DNA of 64,000 bases from Pirellula sp. SH-Sr6A (GTDB taxonomy: Bacteria; Planctomycetota; Planctomycetia; Pirellulales; Pirellulaceae): NCBI RefSeq assembly GCF_001610875.1, contig NZ_CP011272.1, positions 3,949,988 to 4,013,987 on the forward strand. Direction: 5' to 3'. The position numbers and the translations under genes were made by a program. How positions within the stretch are numbered: the first letter of the stretch is position 1; the number at the start of each line of letters is the position of its first letter. Below, in pieces: positions 34,920-43,321 of the stretch. The notes under the pieces were generated by a model, which saw only the letters and a program-made list of their open reading frames with translations, had not been told where the DNA came from and ran no database searches.

Positions 34920-37900
34920 ATGGTAATCCGAGTCGCCTTATTGACGTCCTTATTTTTATGGTTGGTCGCGAGCTCGGTCTCTGGCGAGACGGTTCGCAAG
35001 GCACAGTCGCTGGAAGCATTGCTAAAAAGTGCACCGAAGCCATGGTTGATCGACGAGATTCTTACGAGAGGGGATGCGAGGCGAGGCGCCATCCTCTTCC
35101 ATACCTCCGCGGCTGCTTGCGTCCGCTGTCATGCGATTGACAAAGGACAAGCTCCCGTTGGGCCAAGACTTTCGGAGATTCGAAGCCAAGACTCGCGTCT
35201 CGTTTCCGATCGCTCCTACTTGCTCACAGCCCTGCTTGAACCCTCTCGCGATATTCGCCCCGAATTTCGAGTCAACACGATTCGAACAGACGAGGATTCG
35301 ATCTTCTCTGGGCTCGTTGTCAAAGAGACTGCCGACTCCGTTCAACTCCGCGCTTCCAACGATCTGAATCAACTGCATTCGATCCCTAAATCGCAAATCG
35401 AATCCCGTGTCGAGTCGAAGGCTTCCTTGATGCCTGATGGATTGATCGGGACGTTGCGCGATCAAGGAGAGTTCTACGATCTCGCCGCCTACGTTTTCGC
35501 AGTAGCCGAAGGTGGTCCCGATACGGAGCAGGAACTCATGCCGCTTCCTGATCAAATTGCCGTACAAGAAGATTGGCTCGATCTCAACCACAAGGGGATC
35601 CTCACGAAGCTCGCGAAGAAAGACTTTGAGGCGGGGCAAGCGATCTACCAGGGCTACTGCATCGACTGCCACGGGAAGGACGGAAACACACCAAATCTCC
35701 CTACCGCCCGCGCGTTTGGAAAGCAGCCACTGAAGTTCGGTAATGATCCCTACCGCATGTTTTTGACACTTACCAAGGGGAACGGATTGATGGGGAGCAT
35801 GCGTCATTTGACTCCCTACCAGAGATACCAAGTCATTCATTACATTCGCGAAGCCTTCATGAAGCCTTCGAATCCGGACTACACACCCCTGGACGCGACT
35901 TACTTGGATTCGTTACCGACCGGCTCCGAGTTGGGAGATGAGATTCCCGTGATCTCGCGCGACTACGGTGCCGCCCTTGGTTCACAATTTCAGCGGAATC
36001 ATCCTAGCGCGCTGACCACTTCGACAGGTTCGTGGACCCTATCCTACGATTTACACTCGATGGACATTGCTGGCGTGTGGCGAAATGCCTTTCTCGATCT
36101 TTCCGAGACTCAGCATCAGAAAGGCCGAGGGGAAGGAGTCGCAGAACCGGGGGCGTCACCTGTGGAAACGATGATGGGCTGGAAATGGGGACACAACGGG
36201 ACTCTGGATTACGACCGAAACCATTTGCCTCCACGCGGACCGATGCCCCGAGAATGGCTCGTCTATCGAGGCTACTATCGCCACGGTCGAGAGATCATGT
36301 TGAGCTACGAAATCGACCGGCGTCCGGTCTTAGAGAAGTTGATTTCGGTGAAAGAGGATTCCAATAGGACGCTCGATGGGAACGCTCTTCGAAGACGCAT
36401 GCGCATTGCACCAGGCAGGGAGCTTGTTCTATCCGTGGCCAAATGGTCGGGTGCAACGACTGGTTCATCACCTGTCGAGAAAAGAACGATCCATCGCGAT
36501 GGTCGTGTCTACTCGATGGCTCAAGTAAGACATCGCAGTGATCCATCAAATCCAGAACGCGATGCGGAATCGCCTTGGGTTACCGTGGTGGTCGACTCCG
36601 ATTCGGTTCGACTGGACATCGACCGGGAGGGACGTGTGGTATGGACCATTCCGGAGTCGGAGAGTCCGTTGGAGTGCGAGATTCTTTTGAGCCCGACCCA
36701 ACCGGCCGGTCTGGATCCTGCGCAAGTCGGCAAGGCAGAGACGGTTTCGAATTCCGACGCATTGGGTGATCGGCTCGCCCGAATCTTGACGGGATGGAAG
36801 GATTCCGATTTCGAAGATTGGAAACAGGGGAGTGCTTTGTGGCCAGAACGCCTCCAGACGGTCGGATGGCTGGGACTGGAGCAAGAGGGTTATGCACTCG
36901 ATACGATATCCATCCCGAAATCGAATCCTTGGAATGCATGGTTGCGAACAGCAGCGATCGACTTTTTTTCCGATGGCCGCATGGTGGTGTCGACGTATGG
37001 TGGAGATGTCTGGTTGGTGTCAGGTATCGATGCGACGCTCAAACAGATTGAGTGGAAGCGATTCGCATCAGGTCTTTATGAACCTCTTGGGATCAAGATT
37101 GTCAACGAAGTTCCTTATGTGACCTGCAAGGATCGGGTGGTCCGGCTGCACGACACCAACGGAGATGACGAAGCAGATTTCTACGAGAACTTCTTTGATG
37201 ACCCCGACGTTTCGACCCATTTCCACGCCTTTAATTTCGATTTGCAGATCGATCGTGAGGGTTGGCTGGTGTATGCGAAAGGGGGACACGGTGCCGACTA
37301 CTCCATTCCTGGCGCAATCCTTCGCATTTCGCCCGATGGTACACGGAAAGAGGAGTTCGCTACCGGATTCAGAGTTCCCAACGGGATGGGGGTCTTACCC
37401 GATGGCCGGCTGACTTGTAGCGACAATCAAGGCCAGTGGATGCCAGCTTCCAAAATCAATCTCTTGCGACGGGGCGGTTACTACGGCTGGGTCCCAACGT
37501 ACGGGCAGAAGGGGAAATGGTCGACGGATGGAGGAAAGATCGATTTGTCCCAAGTCGTCCCTCCCGAGGATTTCGATCGTCCCTTGGTATGGATTCCCCA
37601 TGAGTTCGACAACTCGTCTGGCGGACAACTTTGGGCCGGAGACTCCCGATGGGGGCCTCTGTCGGGTCATTTGCTCCATACAAGCTTCGGGAAAGGTTGG
37701 ATGTATTACGTCCTGACCCAGCAGGTGGGGGATAGGACGCAAGGGGCGATTATCAAACTCCCCTTCGATTTCCAGACTGGAATTATGCGGGCTCGCACCC
37801 ATCCGCGGGATGGACAGGTCTACGCAGTCGGCCTGCAGGGTTGGAATGGGAGCGGGCGAATCGGATTGCGAGACGAAGGGATCCAACGGCTCCGCTATAC

Positions 37901-38279
37901 GGGTCGCGATTGGAAAATGGTTTCAGACGCCAAGGTCAAGCGAGGGGAGATCGTCCTCCAATGCAATTTCCCGATCGCCGCCGATTCGATCCTGAGGGAG
38001 GGAGCGGTGACCGTTGAGGCTTGGAATTACAGATGGAGTTCCGCCTACGGCTCCGATCAGTATTCCCCGACAACCGGAAAGCCGGGTGTGGATTCACTCG
38101 CCTTGAAGCGGATTGCCTTGGACAAGGAAGGAACTGTTTTGCGGATCGAGGCCCCCCAATTACGCCCTGTCGACCAGCTTCATGTGACGCTGCGAGTGAA
38201 AGCTCAGGATGGGACGTCGTTTGAGGAGGAGGTGTATTGGACGATTCATGCTATTCCGGAAGAACTTCCAAAAGATTGA
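34920..38279 (+). CDS. large PVC-type haem-binding beta-propeller protein
   Basis: This 1119-residue exported protein has signal sequence ALLTSLFLWLVASSVSG. Two haem c attachment sites are visible: CVRCH at residues 67-71 (within a ~130-residue domain including LLEPSRDIRPEFR) and CIDCH near residue 246, in a second cytochrome c domain with the candidate axial Met in NGLMGSMRHLTP. The middle has a region of unclear family. The C-terminal half (~650-1020) has beta-propeller strands like PQQ-dependent sugar dehydrogenases (FFSDGRMVVSTYGGDVW, GLYEPLGIKI, GFRVPNGMGVLPDGRLT). It probably moves electrons from an oxidised substrate in the periplasm. GTG 34911 is an alternative start. Confidence 0.82.
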   Translation: MVIRVALLTSLFLWLVASSVSGETVRKAQSLEALLKSAPKPWLIDEILTRGDARRGAILFHTSAAACVRCHAIDKGQAPVGPRLSEIRSQDSRLVSDRSYLLTALLEPSRDIRPEFRVNTIRTDEDSIFSGLVVKETADSVQLRASNDLNQLHSIPKSQIESRVESKASLMPDGLIGTLRDQGEFYDLAAYVFAVAEGGPDTEQELMPLPDQIAVQEDWLDLNHKGILTKLAKKDFEAGQAIYQGYCIDCHGKDGNTPNLPTARAFGKQPLKFGNDPYRMFLTLTKGNGLMGSMRHLTPYQRYQVIHYIREAFMKPSNPDYTPLDATYLDSLPTGSELGDEIPVISRDYGAALGSQFQRNHPSALTTSTGSWTLSYDLHSMDIAGVWRNAFLDLSETQHQKGRGEGVAEPGASPVETMMGWKWGHNGTLDYDRNHLPPRGPMPREWLVYRGYYRHGREIMLSYEIDRRPVLEKLISVKEDSNRTLDGNALRRRMRIAPGRELVLSVAKWSGATTGSSPVEKRTIHRDGRVYSMAQVRHRSDPSNPERDAESPWVTVVVDSDSVRLDIDREGRVVWTIPESESPLECEILLSPTQPAGLDPAQVGKAETVSNSDALGDRLARILTGWKDSDFEDWKQGSALWPERLQTVGWLGLEQEGYALDTISIPKSNPWNAWLRTAAIDFFSDGRMVVSTYGGDVWLVSGIDATLKQIEWKRFASGLYEPLGIKIVNEVPYVTCKDRVVRLHDTNGDDEADFYENFFDDPDVSTHFHAFNFDLQIDREGWLVYAKGGHGADYSIPGAILRISPDGTRKEEFATGFRVPNGMGVLPDGRLTCSDNQGQWMPASKINLLRRGGYYGWVPTYGQKGKWSTDGGKIDLSQVVPPEDFDRPLVWIPHEFDNSSGGQLWAGDSRWGPLSGHLLHTSFGKGWMYYVLTQQVGDRTQGAIIKLPFDFQTGIMRARTHPRDGQVYAVGLQGWNGSGRIGLRDEGIQRLRYTGRDWKMVSDAKVKRGEIVLQCNFPIAADSILREGAVTVEAWNYRWSSAYGSDQYSPTTGKPGVDSLALKRIALDKEGTVLRIEAPQLRPVDQLHVTLRVKAQDGTSFEEEVYWTIHAIPEELPKD

Positions 38280-38366
38280 ATTCAATCCATAAAAAAGTGC
38301 ATTCTCCGCGCCCTAACGCGGATCTTGCCAAGCCGAAACATATCAACACCAACCCACACGAAGAAG

Positions 38367-39392
38367 ATGTACCAAGACATTTCCATTCCAGACCCATCGA
38401 TTGTGCTTGATCATCTAGAAGCCTTTCGCAGGTCGAAGACCATGTTCGCCGCCGTCGATCTCGGCGTCTTCGACGCCTTGGCGGATCAATCCATCGGCAG
38501 CGAATCGCTTGCAGCTCAGTTAAGTTGTCATGAACCCTCCTTAAGGATGCTTTTGGAGAGTTGCGTAGGATTGGGCTTGCTCCAGCGAACGGAAAGTGGA
38601 TTTCGGAACACCGACGTATCGCGAGCGTATTTATGTTCGGACAGCCCACGGCGAATGACGGGATACATTCAATACTCCAATCACGTGATGTGGAAAATGT
38701 GGGGGCATCTCGAAGATGCCGTTCGCGAGGGGACACACCGTTGGAAACAAACATTCGGATTCGATGGCCCCATCTTCTCTCATTTCTTCCGAACGCCGGA
38801 AGCGATGGAAGAGTTCTTGATGGGAATGCATGGATTCGGAATGATCACTTCGCCCAGGGTGGTCGAGCTATTTGACTTGAGTCCGTATCGAGTCCTTTGC
38901 GACTTGGGCGGGGCGACGGGGCATTTAGCCATCGCTGCATGCGAGCGTTATCCTTCGATGTCCGCAAAAGTCTTTGATCTCCCGCACGCATTGGATCTCG
39001 CGCGGCGGATGACACGGGAGGCGGGATTGGACGCACGGATCGAAATCGTCGGAGGCGACTTCTTTGTGGACCCTTTACCCCACGCCGACTTGTACGCATT
39101 GGGGCGAATCGTTCACGACTGGGATGAGCCGAAGATCCGCGTCTTGCTCCAAAAAATCTACGAGGCCCTTCCGGTAGGGGGCGCACTTCTGATCGGCGAG
39201 AAGGTGCTTTGGGAGAATCGCTCCGGGCCTCGGTGGGCTCAAATGCAGAGCCTCAACATGCTGGTGTGCACGGAGGGAAAGGAACGATCCGGCGCGGAAT
39301 ACGCTCAACTTCTCCGCGACGTAGGGTTTTCGAAGATTGCCGTTGCGAGAACCCAAGTCCCCTTGGACGCCGTTCTCGCGGTCAAAGGATAA
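38367..39392 (+). CDS. SAM-dependent O-methyltransferase (hydroxyneurosporene/ASMT type)
   Basis: This 341-residue cytoplasmic enzyme has an N-terminal winged-helix dimerisation domain (residues ~1-100, KTMFAAVDLGVFDALAD). The Rossmann-fold methyltransferase domain has SAM motif VLCDLGGATGHLAIAACERY, then KVFDLPHAL, GGDFFVDPLPHADLYALGRI with VHDW next, and the catalytic-region IGEKVLWEN. The organisation matches plant-type small-molecule O-methyltransferases. The acceptor is unknown and no biosynthetic cluster surrounds it. ATG 38367 is chosen over a TTG at 38325 because the conserved domain starts just after it. Confidence 0.85.
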   Translation: MYQDISIPDPSIVLDHLEAFRRSKTMFAAVDLGVFDALADQSIGSESLAAQLSCHEPSLRMLLESCVGLGLLQRTESGFRNTDVSRAYLCSDSPRRMTGYIQYSNHVMWKMWGHLEDAVREGTHRWKQTFGFDGPIFSHFFRTPEAMEEFLMGMHGFGMITSPRVVELFDLSPYRVLCDLGGATGHLAIAACERYPSMSAKVFDLPHALDLARRMTREAGLDARIEIVGGDFFVDPLPHADLYALGRIVHDWDEPKIRVLLQKIYEALPVGGALLIGEKVLWENRSGPRWAQMQSLNMLVCTEGKERSGAEYAQLLRDVGFSKIAVARTQVPLDAVLAVKG

Positions 39393-39491
39393 TTCTTGAC
39401 TGGGGCGCGACGCCCACCGCCAAACTATTCCGCTGGCGACGCGGAATGCGGGACAATCACAAAGACGGCATTTTCCCAGTGGGGGACATCG

Positions 39492-40187
39492 ATGGTCGAA
39501 CTCTACCAAGCAGCCATATCGGGACCGGTGCTCCCCGCGACCATTCTCCTTGTCCTGCTCCTACTTTGGAGTATCAGCACAATCGTTCTGGGAGTGGGTA
39601 GCGACCTCACGCTAGGAGACTGGTTCCCAGGAGAGCCCTCGTTAGGTCCTGATACCGACGGAACATGGCAAACGGTCCAACACACCGTGGGAGACGCGCT
39701 CGGGGGTGTGGTGCTCACCCCGGCGAAATGGCTGAATTTGAAGGATTTGCCCATCGTGGTCTGGGGGGGCGTATTTACACTGGTTTGGTGGTCCGTATCG
39801 ATCACCAATTGGTTTTGTTGCGACCCCTATTTTTTCGGAGAAGACCCGGGTTTCGGTTGGAGCGCAGTGATCCTTATTAGGAATATCGCCATCGCATTGC
39901 TCGTCACCAAACTGATCACCCAACCGATGAAAAATTGGTTCATCAACCATGAATTGAAGGCGGTCGATCTCGTTGGTCAAGAAGTCATTATCGCTTCGTA
40001 CGACGCATCGCCGACGCATGGGCAAGCCAAATACAAGACCGACAGCGCCCCGCTGTTGCTCAATGTGAAAACCGATGGACCGATTCTCCCTAAAGGGACC
40101 AGGGCATGGATTGCGCATTACGATCCTAAAACCCGTATCTATATCGTTTCCGCTACGACAACGACCACTTCGATTACTTCTCACTAA
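39492..40187 (+). CDS. YqiJ-like OB-fold membrane protein
   Basis: This 231-residue membrane protein has an N-terminal helix (ATILLVLLLLWSISTIVLG), further hydrophobic segments around residues 85-105 and 120-145, and a C-terminal soluble OB-fold-like domain (VGQEVIIASYDASPTHGQAK, ending IYIVSATT). In E. coli yqiJ precedes the flotillin gene yqiK, and this gene directly precedes a YqiK-like gene here. NfeD-type proteins have the same plan and partner flotillins. The function is probably membrane-microdomain assembly. The naming is by analogy and context. Confidence 0.72.
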   Translation: MVELYQAAISGPVLPATILLVLLLLWSISTIVLGVGSDLTLGDWFPGEPSLGPDTDGTWQTVQHTVGDALGGVVLTPAKWLNLKDLPIVVWGGVFTLVWWSVSITNWFCCDPYFFGEDPGFGWSAVILIRNIAIALLVTKLITQPMKNWFINHELKAVDLVGQEVIIASYDASPTHGQAKYKTDSAPLLLNVKTDGPILPKGTRAWIAHYDPKTRIYIVSATTTTTSITSH

Positions 40188-40196
40188 GTGCCCACT

Positions 40197-42188
40197 ATGT
40201 ATGCAGCTCTTGTTATTGTTGTCTGTGCTCTTGTCTTCCTCTTCGCTCTTGGGATCGTTGCGAGCCGATTCTATGTGAAGGTAGGTCCCGATGAAGCTAT
40301 TGTGAAGACCGGAATGGGAGGGATGGTGGTCGTCATCGATGGAGGCCGTTTGATTTGGCCCGTCGTCCACCGCTACGAGAAGATGGATCTCACCCTCAAG
40401 AGCTTTGAAATCTCTCGCGAGGGATCCGAGGGCCTCATATGCAAAGACAATATCCGAGCGGATATCAAAACCGTATTTTTTATCCGCGTCGACAAGACGC
40501 AGGATGAAATCAAAGAAGTGGCTCAGTCCATCGGATGCAAGCGAGCATCGCAATTGGAGACATTGCGAGAATTGTTTGACGCTAAATTCTCCGAAGCACT
40601 CAAGACCGTCGGGAAGCAATTTGAATTTGTCGAACTCTATGACAAGCGGGACAAGTTCAAAGGAGAAATCCTCAAAGTCATCGGCACAGACTTAAACGGG
40701 TATCGACTCGACGACTGCGCGATTGACTATCTCGAGCAGACCCGACTCGAACTCCTCAATCCCAATAACATCCTCGATGCCGAGGGGATTAAGAAGATCA
40801 CCGAACTGACCTCGGCGGAGAAGATCAAAGAGAACCACTTCACACGAGAACGAGAAAAGACCCTCAAGAAGCAGGACGTCGAAGCTCAAGAAGCGATCTT
40901 GGAATTGGAACGCCAACGCATCGAAGCGACAGAACGACAAACCCGCGAAGTTGCCGAAATACATGCTCGCGAGACCGCTAGCGCTGCGAAAGTCCAAGAG
41001 GAGAATCGACTCGAATCGGAAAAGGCTCGCATCGCTGCAGATGAAGAAATTGGGGTCGCGACCCAGAACAAAGATCGACAGATTCTGGTCGCACAACGTA
41101 ACAAAGAACGAACCGACGGAGTCGAACTGGAACGGATTCAGCGAGACCGAAACCTGGAAGCGATCGAACGCGAACGGGTTGTGGGGCTTGCCAGCGTAGA
41201 AAAAGAAAAGGCGCTGGAACTGGAACGTCGCAACATCCAAGAGGTGATCCGCGAACGAGTCATGGTCGAGCGCTCTGTCGTCGAAGAACAGCAAAGAATG
41301 AAAGATACCGAAGCCTTCGCGACGGCAGAACGTACCAAGAAGGTCGAAATCACCGCGGCAGAAATGGCCGCCGAACAATCGCTCGTTAAGCAAATTAAAG
41401 CCGCCGAAGCGGAACTCAAAGCATCCGAGAGCAGGACCGCGCAGATGCGCCTCGTCGCACAAGCCGAACGGGATCAAGCGGAGAAGAAAGCCGAAGCAGT
41501 CCGACTCTTGGCGGAAGCATCCCGCACCGAATACTCTGCTGAAGGTATGGCTGAGGCAGAGGTCATGCAGGCTAAGGCAAACGCGTTGCAGGAACAAGGA
41601 CTGGCCGAAGCCCGTGTGCTTAAAGAAAAGTTCTCCGCAGAAGCTCTCGGTATCACCGAGAAGGCCAATGCGATGAAAGAACTCGACTCCGTCGGCAAAC
41701 AACACGAAGAGTTCAAGCTTCGACTGGAAAAGGACAAGCAGATCGAAATCGCTGCGATCCAAGCCCAGCAATCCATTTCCTCGAGCCAAGCGGCTGTGCT
41801 CGGCGAAGCGTTGAAGGCGGCCAAGATCGATATCGTGGGTGGAGACGGGGAGTTCTTCCAACAAATCACCGCTGCCGTCCAGGCAGGGAAGTCGATCGAC
41901 CGCTTTGTTCAGAACTCCAGCGTCGCTAACGATATCAAAAACACGTTCTTCTCGGGAAACCCTGAACAGTTTAAAAACGCACTTGGAAATCTCCTGGATC
42001 AACTCCACCTGGATTCCACCAGCATTCGCGATCTCAGCGTAGCCGCCTTGATCGGAAAGCTCATGGCAGGCGACCTTGTGGGTGCGACTCCGAGCGATAC
42101 CGCGCTGGGCACGATGAGCAACTTGCTCAGTATGGCCACGCAGCTGCAGCTTGGAAACAAACCGGTGAAAGAGGTTTTGGCGAAGTAG
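40197..42188 (+). CDS. flotillin/YqiK-like SPFH domain protein
   Basis: This ~663-residue protein has one N-terminal membrane helix (LVIVVCALVFLFALGIVASR) and an SPFH/band-7 domain at ~25-200 (VKTGMGGMVVVIDGGRLIWP, DIKTVFFIRVDKTQDEIKEV). A very long charged coiled coil follows at ~205-560, rich in Ala, Glu, Lys and Arg and typical of flotillins. The C-terminus is less repetitive. Flotillins form large oligomers on the cytoplasmic face of membrane microdomains. It starts at or just after the stop of the YqiJ-like gene; GTG 40188 abuts that stop and ATG 40197 is the other candidate start. Confidence 0.85.
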   Translation: MYAALVIVVCALVFLFALGIVASRFYVKVGPDEAIVKTGMGGMVVVIDGGRLIWPVVHRYEKMDLTLKSFEISREGSEGLICKDNIRADIKTVFFIRVDKTQDEIKEVAQSIGCKRASQLETLRELFDAKFSEALKTVGKQFEFVELYDKRDKFKGEILKVIGTDLNGYRLDDCAIDYLEQTRLELLNPNNILDAEGIKKITELTSAEKIKENHFTREREKTLKKQDVEAQEAILELERQRIEATERQTREVAEIHARETASAAKVQEENRLESEKARIAADEEIGVATQNKDRQILVAQRNKERTDGVELERIQRDRNLEAIERERVVGLASVEKEKALELERRNIQEVIRERVMVERSVVEEQQRMKDTEAFATAERTKKVEITAAEMAAEQSLVKQIKAAEAELKASESRTAQMRLVAQAERDQAEKKAEAVRLLAEASRTEYSAEGMAEAEVMQAKANALQEQGLAEARVLKEKFSAEALGITEKANAMKELDSVGKQHEEFKLRLEKDKQIEIAAIQAQQSISSSQAAVLGEALKAAKIDIVGGDGEFFQQITAAVQAGKSIDRFVQNSSVANDIKNTFFSGNPEQFKNALGNLLDQLHLDSTSIRDLSVAALIGKLMAGDLVGATPSDTALGTMSNLLSMATQLQLGNKPVKEVLAK

Positions 42189-42400
42189 TCGCATCCGATC
42201 AGGATGTTCAATGCCTCGACCTTTCATAACGGTCGATCGTGGTTTCGAGCTTTGCCGATATCGTCAATCACATTTCCCGTGCTCGACGGGTGTCCTTCGA
42301 TTATCCACTATGGACCTCGAAAACGGATGCAGTGGGACTCGATCCGAGTGAACGGCATCCGGAAATTGGATTCGAAGATTTTCCTTTTCTGCTGGACTAC

Positions 42401-42434
42401 CCGTAAGGGTAGCTGGGCCGTAAGGGTAGCTGGG
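42401..42434. repeat. 17-nt tandem direct repeat
   Basis: CCGTAAGGGTAGCTGGG occurs twice in a row without a gap (42401-42417 and 42418-42434). The CTACCC just before and GGGTAG inside can also pair as a short hairpin. Function is unknown. Confidence 0.7.
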
Positions 42435-42663
42435 ACAACGCAAGGAAAAGATTCGGGAATCGACTGCGTTAAGAATGGATCGGATTTCGTCGAAAGCTCA
42501 ATCCGTCTCAGCTGCCCCATGTCGTCCCCCGGTCGGAGGGATAGAAACCTTCGCCGATGTGGCGAATAAGGGAATGTGTTGCCGGTCGATTATCGACCAT
42601 CTCTCGCTGCCGCTGACCAAGCATTGATCTTTCAGCAGTCACCAGCCCCTGTGCACAGCGTTT

Positions 42664-42688
42664 GAATTGCATGAACAACATGCAATTC
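42664..42688. promoter_or_regulatory. perfect 10-bp inverted repeat
   Basis: GAATTGCATG and CATGCAATTC flank the 5-nt AACAA, about 140 nt upstream of the small lipoprotein-like gene. It could be a protein-binding site or an RNA hairpin in the leader. A poor T-run follows, so termination is less likely. Confidence 0.4.
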
Positions 42689-42828
42689 TATTTCCTCTCC
42701 GTCTTCGGCACGGGGCTTGCGTTTCATGTCATTCAGAGCCAAACGACAGGACCCTGTGGTCGATCGTATGGCGAAGCGAAAGTAGACAATCAACGCAAAG
42801 CAAAACCCTTTTCTAGACGAGGATTACG

Positions 42829-43239
42829 ATGAGAAAGCACATTTGGTCGCTGCCTGTAGCCGGTTCTTTGGCGGTTCTAGCGTTCACAGGCTGCGAACCC
42901 ATGAATACCAGCACCACGGCTGACCCCGTTCGTGTCGAAGCCAACAACAAGGCGGACGATGTCCGATCCGCCTCGCAATCGGCCGCCGATGCAACACGCG
43001 AAAACGCCAATGCGACAGCGGATTCCGTTCGTCAAAACGCTGGCAAGACGTGGACCGGCGCAGCACAAGATCCCAACGCTGAGAAGCGAGCCGACGCGAT
43101 TGAAAAAGCCGGCGAAAAGAGAGCAGACGAACTGGAACGCGTCGGTGAAAACCGCGCGGACTTGATCGAAGCCAAGGGTGAGAAGAAGGCGGATCAAATC
43201 GAAAAAGTCGAGGCCGCTAAGCCGAGCATCCCTGACTAA
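42829..43239 (+). CDS. small lipoprotein-like protein with 11-residue repeats
   Basis: This 136-residue protein is predicted to be exported. The signal segment is SLPVAGSLAVLAFTGC, and the Cys at residue 22 is a plausible lipid-attachment site. The mature part is almost entirely polar. Residues ~88-131 are four near-perfect 11-residue repeats: KRADAIEKAGE, KRADELERVGE, NRADLIEAKGE and KKADQIEKVEA. Earlier parts (ADDVRSASQSAADATRENAN) are similar but looser. Eleven-residue periodicity suits a right-handed or amphipathic helix, as in LEA- or apolipoprotein-like proteins. It could line a membrane or form a coiled coil. A strong terminator follows. I do not recognise a named family. Confidence 0.8.
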   Translation: MRKHIWSLPVAGSLAVLAFTGCEPMNTSTTADPVRVEANNKADDVRSASQSAADATRENANATADSVRQNAGKTWTGAAQDPNAEKRADAIEKAGEKRADELERVGENRADLIEAKGEKKADQIEKVEAAKPSIPD

Positions 43240-43271
43240 CCGGTACGCCAACATCAACACACCCCCGATTA

Positions 43272-43310
43272 GGGTAGAGGGTCTTACGATCCCCTACCCT
43301 ATTTTTGTTT
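43272..43310 (+). terminator. intrinsic terminator after the repeat lipoprotein gene
   Basis: GGGTAGAGGGTC and GATCCCCTACCC form a 12-bp stem with one mismatch and one G-T pair around loop TTAC, followed by TATTTTTGTTT. It serves the plus-strand gene ending at 43239. Confidence 0.82.
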
Positions 43311-43321
43311 GCTTAATGCTT

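Larger units (their letters stand above)
42189..42828. other. 640-nt intergenic region with repeat and hairpin
   Basis: No credible gene is present; the one 121-codon open frame has no protein-like composition. The region holds a 17-nt tandem direct repeat (42401-42434) and a perfect 10-bp hairpin (42664-42688), listed separately. It should also contain the promoter of the small lipoprotein-like gene. A purine-rich CGAGGATTACG precedes ATG 42829. Confidence 0.55.

Noticed and set aside
39642-40619. 325-codon minus-strand open frame opposite the YqiJ-like and flotillin genes
   Set aside because: No motif or signal, and the opposite strand is clearly coding.
40692-42227. 511-codon open frame antisense to the flotillin gene
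   Set aside because: The opposite strand encodes a convincing SPFH protein. The open frame results from the low-stop codon pattern of its Glu/Lys/Ala-rich coiled coil.
42204-42569. 121-codon open frame after the flotillin gene
   Set aside because: Cys/Ser/Arg-rich random composition, no start signal, and it spans the tandem 17-nt repeat.
43090-43221. short regular DNA repeats considered as a CRISPR-like array
   Set aside because: The repeats are in-frame 33-nt units of a coding sequence without unique spacers, and no cas genes are nearby.
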